Positions 57,089-64,000 of a stretch of 64,000 nucleotides of DNA are shown piece after piece. The position numbers and the translations under genes were made by a program. The notes below the pieces were generated by a model. That model was not told the DNA's origin. It searched no databases and worked only from the letters and a program-made list of their open reading frames with translations. This stretch comes from Gigaspora rosea (taxonomy: Eukaryota; Glomeromycota; Glomeromycetes; Diversisporales; Gigasporaceae): contig QKWP01000643.1 in assembly GCA_003550325.1 (NCBI GenBank), positions 43,853 to 107,852 on the forward strand, read 5' to 3'. Position 1 is the first letter of the stretch; every line of letters begins with the position of its first letter.

Positions 57089-59686
57089 TCACATGTATTC
57101 ATCACTAATATTGAAATTAAGTAATTTAGATCTAATAGCTTTACTTGTTAATGCTTCTGATATTTCTTGTGTGTTAATGATCTTACTTGTGTACATGTGG
57201 TCTGCATGTTTTGGCGAATTAAATGGCAAATCATAAATTATTTTATCAAATTCCAAAAATTGATCTGTAATTTCATCTACGTTATCTAAACCTTTTATTT
57301 TATCAATCCAACAATTAATTTGCGTTTTAATTTTGTCAATGTCATCTATTTTATCAAGCCAATCATTAATTTGAGTTATAATTTCGTCTAAATCATTTGA
57401 ACCTTTTATTTTATTAATTTCGTCCATGTTATCTAAACCTTTAATTATATCAAGCCAATAACTAATTTCTTGTTTTTTTTTAATTTTGTTTACTTTATTT
57501 GAAACTTTTATTTCACCAAGCCAACGTTTAATTTTAAATTTTATAAGCTTATTTACGTAATCTGGAACATTTATTTTATCAAGCTGATCTTTAAATTGTT
57601 TTTTTATTTTGCTTGCGTCCCCTGAATCATTTAGTTTATCAAGGCATTCTTTAAGTTGATTTATAATTTTGTTCACTTGATCCGAAATTTTTATATATTC
57701 TATTTTATTAATTTGATTTTTAATTTCATCCAAGTCCTTTAAGTCTTTTGAATTATTTATATCAAGCCAATCCTCAAGTTGTTTTATAATTTCGTCAATC
57801 TCATCTGAAACTTTTATTTTATTAAGCCAATTATTAATTTGACTTACAATTTCGTCTACATCATCTGATTCTTTTATTTTATTAATCCAATATTTAATTT
57901 GTTTTTTAATTTCGTCTACATTATCTTTCCTTCTATTTGATCAAGGCAACAACCAATTTTTTGTTTTTTATTTTCATTCACTTTATCCGAGGTTATTATT
58001 TCATCAAGCCAATATTTAATTCTATGTTTCATAATTTTGTTTACGTATTCTGAACCTTTTATTTTATCAATTTGTTCATTAATTTGTTTTTTAATTTTCG
58101 TTTACGCCTTCCAAATCATTTAATTTATCTACCCAATATTTAATTTGTTTTTTAATTTCGTTTACGTCTTCTAAATTATTTAATTTATATATCCAACATT
58201 TAATTTGATTTATAATTTCATTTACGTTATCTGGCCAACCTTTAATTTCATATTTTATAAGTTCATTGTAAACTGAATCTTTATCAAGTTGATCATTGAT
58301 TTGTTTCTCAATTTTGTTTATGCCTTCTGAATTTTTTATTTCATCAAGCACATATTTAAGCTGCTTTATATATGAACTGTCGATTTTATCAAACCCATAT
58401 TTAATTTTACGTCTTACAACTTCGTTTACGTAATCTGAGCCTTTTATTTTATCAAGCCAATCATTAATTTGAATATAAATATTGTAAGCAGTAGGTCGTA
58501 TTCGTGAATTTAAATTAGTACATTGCTTTGCCAATTCAATATAGCAATTAGGTGTTCCATCTACAAATTTGGGGCGTAATCCTTTAGTGCAAATTTTCAA
58601 CGCAAGTACTGTATATTATCAAATTCATATCCATCAAAAGGCCTTTGTCCTATCGAAATTTCCGTCATAATAACTCCAAAACTGTAAATATCTGCGGCTT
58701 GCGTAAACTGCTGCTCACCCAATAAAACTTCCGGTGCAACATAGGGCATGACTCCATAAACTTCGTCTTTTGAGACATTTTCATCCACCTTTCTAGATAG
58801 TCCTAGATCCGATATATAGGTTCGCATACTTTTATCTAATAGAATATTTCCACTGTGAAAGTCACCATGAATATATCCCGCATAATGAATGTCATGTAGC
58901 TCTTCTGAAATACTGGCAAGTAGTTTTAATTTAGTCTGCCATGTAAGTTTATTAAATTCTGTCCTTAAAAATTTATGAATGCTTCCGTTATTGGCATACT
59001 GTGCTACCATCATGTATTCTTTAGTTTTTGTATCCTGTGTCAAGCCATAAACCTTAAGCTTGATACCCATTAAACCACATTTTATGTGATTGTTGAACTA
59101 TTAAATTTATGTGAATAAATTAGTAATTATTGTTATGTCTTAATGTTAGAATTGTTTAACGCTGAAATTTGTTATAAATTAAAATATTTTTCAGTTAGAT
59201 CAAATTTAAGGTTGGATTATATTAATAAGAAAGTACAAGTTATATTTTGTGTTCAAATAGAGATCACAAATTTCAGCATTAACTTTTCAGCGACAATTAT
59301 AGATTTAACTTACTTCTTTTAAGCTGAGAAGGGGTTTTCTTCAAAAAAAAAAGGCAATGTTTTAAGTGCAATTTCACTAGATGGTTCACGTATTCTCACA
59401 TAACGCTCATTAACATATTCAATTTTTCGTATACCATCTAACCAGGTTGCAAAATATACAGTTCCAAATCCCCCTTTATCAATTATTCGAATATTACTAA
59501 GTCTATCAAATGGAATCCATTCAATTACCTTCGAATATGCTAAGGCCTTAAGTTGAAATTCTTTAATGCAATCATCAACATTCTTATTTCCACTTGTCCA
59601 TCCTTGTGTTTCCATATTAGGATCGCATCTTTGGCACCATACTTCGCTTGTATTATTCTGATTACAATGTTTGCATTTTCCATAAC
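57089..59686 (-). CDS. TKL-like protein kinase with ~21-copy repeat domain (frameshifted)
   Basis: Predicted serine/threonine-type kinase. Exon 1 (59686-59314) starts after a TTTATTTAG acceptor with a Cys-rich segment (C-x2-C ... C-x2-C: KCKHCNQ, WCQRCDP) and the N-lobe: DKGGFGTVY (first loop Gly replaced by Asp) and the ATP-binding Lys in IALKTL. Exon 2 (from 59097) has the catalytic loop HGDFHSGN, DLG in place of DFG, APE and the DIYSFGVIM segment. After the kinase domain come about 21 repeats of ~20 residues (QINDWLDKIKGSDDVDEIKK type), then a conserved tail, ADHMYTSKIINTQEI. Indels of 1-2 nt near 59335, 58608, 58096 and 57928 break the frame. The first exon lies upstream and was not found. 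A short ATGGACA-rich stretch lies upstream at about 59745-59835. Function and substrate unknown. Confidence 0.8.
57230..58480 (-). repeat. 60-bp coding tandem repeat (20-residue units)
   Basis: Units of 60 nt encode variants of Q-I-N/K-x-W-L-D-K-I-K-G-S-D-x-V-N/D-E-I-x-K. About 21 copies are recognisable, some shortened to 13-18 residues. Units differ by many substitutions, so the array is not brand-new. The single matching motif [15 protein letters not shown] in the neighbouring kinase shows where expansion began. The sequence is predicted helical and highly charged. Confidence 0.85.
59140..59298. mobile_element. MITE family B-like remnant in kinase intron
   Basis: AACGCTGAAATTTG at about 59159 mirrors CAAATTTCAGCATT at about 59268, followed by TTTTCAGCGACAA. 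The termini resemble family B ends (TGTCGCTGAAA type). It fills much of the 216-bp intron between kinase exons. Confidence 0.5.
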
Positions 59687-59857
59687 CTAAATAAAACAAT
59701 ATAACACATTTTTCAGTATCAAATACTACTGTCAGTATTGTTAATGGCCATGGACGTGGCATGAACGTACGTGTATAAACGATATGGACATGGACATTGG
59801 GCATTGGACATTGACTGTCCATGGACTGTCCATATTCATACTGACTAGAGAAATACA

Positions 59858-61098
59858 TTAAATAAATAAAGTACCTTTAAGTCCACCCACTATTGTTTGT
59901 ATATTAATACTTTTTGAAGTATACATATGATCCGGATGGCTTGATGAGATAGTTGGTAACTTTTTAATTAATTTATCAGCATCCAAGAATTGTTTTTTGA
60001 TTTCATCTGCATCATTTGAACTTTCCATACTTTTATTCCAATTATAGAGCTCGTCATGAACATTCTTAACGCTAGGACGTTTTTCTGGATCATGATCTAT
60101 GCATTTCTTAGCTAATGCAATATAGCATTCAGGAGTTCCAGGTGCAAATTCGGGACGCAATCCATTGCAAATGCTTAATGCAAGTTCAATATTAAATTGA
60201 TAACCATCAAATGGTCTTTGTCCAATTGACATCTCTGACATTATGACTCCTAAAGCATAAATGTCTGCAGCTTTTGTAAACGGTCGACCTGATAAAACTT
60301 CCGGGGCAATATATGGCATAACCCCATAGATACAATCTTTTGAATCATTTTCGTTATGTTTTTTAGACAATCCCAGATCTGAGATGCAAGATCGAATATT
60401 ATTGTTGATGGCTTTTTGTTTCAAAATATCCACCGTGAATATCTGCATGAATATCTGCTTTATGAATATAATATAAATCATTTGAAATATCAAGTAGTAG
60501 TTTTAATTTAATTTTCCAAGTAAGTTCTTGAAATTTTTTTTCTAAAAACTTATAAAGATTTCCATTATCTGCATATTGAAATACTATCAAATATTTATTT
60601 TCACTGTTTTGAGTTAATCCATACATCTTAAGCTTACTAATATACAAATTACATTTTACATAATTGTCAAGCTTTATAATTAATTAAACGAATTAGTTCA
60701 TCATATATTTAACATTTATTGAACCAATAATTATTTAACTCACTTCTTTTAAAGATCCAGACCAGGTCTTGAGTGCAACGATACTAGATGCTTCACGTGC
60801 TCTTACATAATTATAAAAATTTATTTCAAGCTTTCGAATGCCATCCAGCCAGATTGCTGAATATACAGAACCAAATCCTCCTTCACCAATTTCTTTTACA
60901 TCAGATAATCTATCAAATGGAATCCATTCAATCGGATCTTCATATGCAATGGCTCTAAGTTGAAACGTTTTCATGCAATTGACAACATCCTTATTTCTAA
61001 TTGCCCATCTTGTTGTTGTGTCAGGGTCGCATGATAGACACCATGCGTGTTGAGTATTATCGTTATTACAATGTGCACACTTTCCATATTTAGAATTT
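59858..61098 (-). CDS. TKL-like protein kinase, tandem paralogue (frameshifted)
   Basis: Exon 1 (61098-60744) follows a TATATAG acceptor: Cys-rich KCAHCNN / WCLSCDP, then an intact glycine loop GEGGFGSVY and the ATP-binding Lys in VALKTW. Exon 2 (from 60671) carries [11 protein letters not shown], a catalytic loop reading HADIHGG, then a 2-nt loss (or +1) near 60429 that destroys the following Asn. It resumes with ILKQKA, DLGLSK (DLG for DFG), [14 protein letters not shown] and the C-lobe ([12 protein letters not shown]). The tail is [12 protein letters not shown] and stops at 59858; a GT after GGLK (59874) could splice to an unseen last exon. HAD instead of HRD plus the indel suggests a pseudokinase or pseudogene, unless the indel is an assembly error. 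It is transcribed toward, and directly upstream of, its paralogue. Confidence 0.8.
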
Positions 61099-61167
61099 CT
61101 ATATAATATTTTATATTTTTATTTCGCATCTGCGTTGTTAAACTTTGTATTGAATGTAAATAATTTT

Positions 61168-64000
61168 TATATTTACCGACTAAATTAAAGCGAATAAATG
61201 ATTTTATGTAATGATAAGTAAGTATTTATGCTCATGTTTTGATTTGCTGTTTTATTTCTAGAAATTATTATTGTCTTTATACTCACGGACTAAAGTAATG
61301 CAAATAATGAGCGTAAGTAATGCAAGTATTTATGTTCTTGTTTTGCTGTTTTTGATTTCGCAGAATTATTAAATATTCTTTATACTCACTGACTAAATTA
61401 ATACGAATGAAATGATTTGTACGTATGGTAAATAATTATTTATGACCTTTGTTCTGTGACTTGTTTTGCTCTTTTTATTTTGTAAAATTATTAAATGTTC
61501 TTTATACTCACTCACTGATGAATGATTTGTACGTAACGGTAAATAAATATCTATGTTCTTGTTCTGTGAACTGTATTGCTTTTTTATGTAGTTAAATTAT
61601 TAAATCTCCTTTATACTCACATGTTGAATGAAATGATTATGATTTGTACATAAAGGTAAATAAAAATTTATGTTTTTGTCTTGTTTGCTGTTTTTATGTA
61701 GTAAAATTATTGAACGTCCTTTTATACTCACAGACTAAATTAATGCGAATGAAATGATTTAGACGTAATGGTAAATAAGTATTTATGTTCTTGTTTTGTG
61801 AACTTGTTTTGTAGTTTTTAGGCAGCAAAATGATTAAATGTTCTCTATACTCACAGACTAAATTAATATAAATGAACGTAATGGCAAATAAGTATTTGCG
61901 TTCTTGTTTTGTGAACTTGTTTTGCTGTTTTTATTTTCTTAATGAAATGATTTGTACGTAATGCTGAATAAGTATCTATGTTCTGGTTTAATGAATTGGG
62001 TTTGCTTTTTTTATATAGTGAAGTTATTAAATGTTCTTTATACTCACTTACTAAATTAATGCGAATTAAATGATTTATACGTAATGGGAAATAAGTATTT
62101 ATGTTCTTGTTACGTGAATTTGTTTTGCTGTTTTTATGTTGTAAAATTATCAAATGCTCTTCATACTCACCGGCTAAATTAATGCAAATGAAATGAATTG
62201 TACGTAATGGCAAATAAGTATTTATGTTCTTGTTTATGAACTTGTTTTGTTGTGTTATGTAGTAAAATTATTAAATGTTCTTCGACTAAATTAATGAGAA
62301 TAAAATGAATTGTACGTAAATAAGTATTTATGCCATTGTTTTGTGAAATTGATTTGCTGTTTTTTATGTAGTAAAATTATTAAATGTTCTTCATACTCAC
62401 GGGCTTTGTGAAATGATTAAGAATGAAATGGTTTGTATGTAATGGTAAATAAGTATATATGTTCTTGTTTTGCGAATTGTTTACTTTTTTTTATTAAAGG
62501 TTCTTTATACTCACTAACTAAATCAATGCGAATGAAATGTAATGGTAAATAAGTACAGTATTTATATTCTTGTTTTGTAAACATGTTTTGCTGTTTTTAT
62601 TTCGTAAATTATTAAATGTTTTTAATACTCACTCGCTGAATGAAATGATTTGTACGTAATAATAAATAAGGATTTATGTTCTTGTTTTGTGAACTTGTTT
62701 TGCCGCTTTTATGTAGTAAAATTATTAAATGTTCTTTATACTCACGCGCTGAATGAAAAGATTAATGCGAATAAAATGATTTGTACGTAATGGTAAATAA
62801 GTATTTATGTTTTATTTGTGGACTTATTTTACTGTTTTTTTTTTGTAGTAAAAGTATTAAATGTTCTTTATACTCACGCGCTGAATGAAATGATTAATGA
62901 AATGAAATTATTTGTACGTAATGGTAAATAAGTATTTATGATCTTATATTGTGAACTTGTTTTACTGTTTTTATGTAGCAAAATTATTAAACTCCTTTAT
63001 ACTCACAAGCTGAATGAAATGATTTGTATGTAATGGTAAATAAATATTTATGCTCTTTTTTTATAAAATTGGTTTGCTGTTTTTATGTAATAAAATTATT
63101 AAATGTTCTTTATACTCACTCACTGAATGAAATGATTTGTACGTAATGATAAATAAGTTTTATGTTCTTGTTTTGTGAACTTATTTGCTGTTATATGTGG
63201 TAAAATTAATTTTCTTTATACTCACAAACTAAATTAATGCGAATGAAATTATATGGAGTATTGGTAAATAAGTATTTATTTTCTTGTTTTGTGAACTTGT
63301 TTAGCTGTTTTAAATTATTAGATGTTCTTTATACTCACGTGCTGAATGTAATGATTAATGTAATGGTAAGTATTTATGTTCTTGTTTTATAAATTTGGTT
63401 GCTGTTTTTATGTAGTAAAATTATTAAATGTTCTTTATACTCACTAACTTAATCAATGAATGAAATGATTTGTATGTGATGATTAATAATTATTTATATT
63501 CTTGTTTTGCGAACGTAATTTGCTTTTTTTATTTCGTAAATTGTTAAATGTTCTTTATACTCACTCGCTGAATTAAATGATTAGTGCGAATGAAATGATT
63601 TGTTCGTAATGATAAATAAGTATTTTTGTCTTGTTTTGTGAACTTGTTTTACTATTATATGTATTAAATTAATGTTCTTTATACTCACAGACTAAATTAA
63701 TGCGATTGAAATTATTTGTACAAAATGGTAAATAAGTCTTGTTTCGTGAACTTGTTTTGCTGTTTTTATGTTGTAAAATTATTATTATACTCACGTGCTG
63801 AATGAAATAATTATTGAATAAAATGATTTGTACGTAATGGTAAATAAGTATTTATGCAGTAAAATTATTAAATGCTCTTTATACTCACTCACTGAATGTA
63901 CGTAATGGTAAATAAGTATTTCTGTTCTTGTTTTGTGAACTTGTTTTGCTGTTATATAACTAACATTATGTTCTTTATACTCACATACTAAATTAATGGA
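61168..64000. repeat. Satellite, ~100-125 bp unit, ~25 copies, runs off window
   Basis: The repeating order on the plus strand is TTTATACTCAC, ACTAAATTAATGCGAATGAA, ATGATTTGTACGTAATGGTA, AATAAGTATTTATGTTCTTG, TTTTGTGAACTTGTTTTGCT, GTTTTTATGTAGTAAAATTA, TTAAATGTTC. ATACTCAC anchors recur about every 115 bp (for example 61282, 61382, 61505, 61615, 62041, 62505, 62738, 62871, 63113, 63439, 63883). On the minus strand each unit reads GTGAGTATAAAG ... CATTAATTTAG, i.e. donor-like start and acceptor-like end. It lies just upstream of the kinase exon at 61098. The 116-codon frame at 61863-62213 is an artefact of the repeat. Confidence 0.9.

Noticed and set aside
61863..62213. 116-codon frame with internal repeats (NTY..LRTNHFI type)
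   Set aside because: Each repeat is one satellite unit; neighbouring units of the same satellite are closed in this frame.

Overview
The window looks like nuclear DNA of an arbuscular mycorrhizal (Glomeromycotina) fungus, of the Rhizophagus/Gigaspora type. This is inference, from three things: very high A+T; short GT..AG introns; and two tandem protein-kinase genes with a Cys-rich N-terminus, a TKL-like kinase domain and a PDHMYTSK tail, a layout I associate with the expanded kinase families of these fungi. No genus can be fixed from the sequence alone. Native genes are few and most of the 64 kb is transposon-derived.

Layout. 0-5 kb: a short tandem array, MITEs, and a truncated aspartic-protease pseudogene (minus). 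5-15 kb: AT-rich DNA with TIR elements, among them a hAT-type MITE nested in a 1.55 kb hAT-like element (11.7-13.2 kb) and a pogo-like element (13.8-14.6 kb). 16-18.1 kb (minus): a ten-exon SAMHD1-like HD-domain dNTPase gene, the best gene in the window. 19-24 kb: MITEs, a 1 kb tRNA-headed SINE with perfect 16-bp target duplications, and a 17-bp tandem array. 24.7-30 kb: two short LINE-derived elements, a 34-bp minisatellite and a 1.2 kb A-rich tract. 30-36.5 kb: mostly repeats. 36.7-46.9 kb: one decayed LINE (ORF1, AP endonuclease, RT, RNase H) broken up by foldback elements. 47.4-51 kb: a SINE fragment and a 2 kb palindrome carrying two inverted copies of a kinase C-terminus. 51.9-54 kb: a Tc1/mariner element. 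54-57 kb: more MITEs and a LINE derivative. 57.1-61.1 kb (minus): two head-to-tail kinase genes. 61.2-64 kb: a satellite of ~25 copies of a ~115-bp unit running off the window.

Four themes recur. (1) Every recognisable host gene carries one or more 1-2 nt indels, which means either assembly errors or general decay. (2) Several unrelated MITE families carry a TTAGGG-like core. (3) One kinase has about 21 copies of a 20-residue repeat between its catalytic domain and tail. (4) The satellite beside the kinases is made of units bounded by splice-donor-like and splice-acceptor-like sequence on the gene strand. I found no rRNA gene, no intact tRNA gene and no CRISPR array, and no organised multi-gene system beyond the kinase pair.
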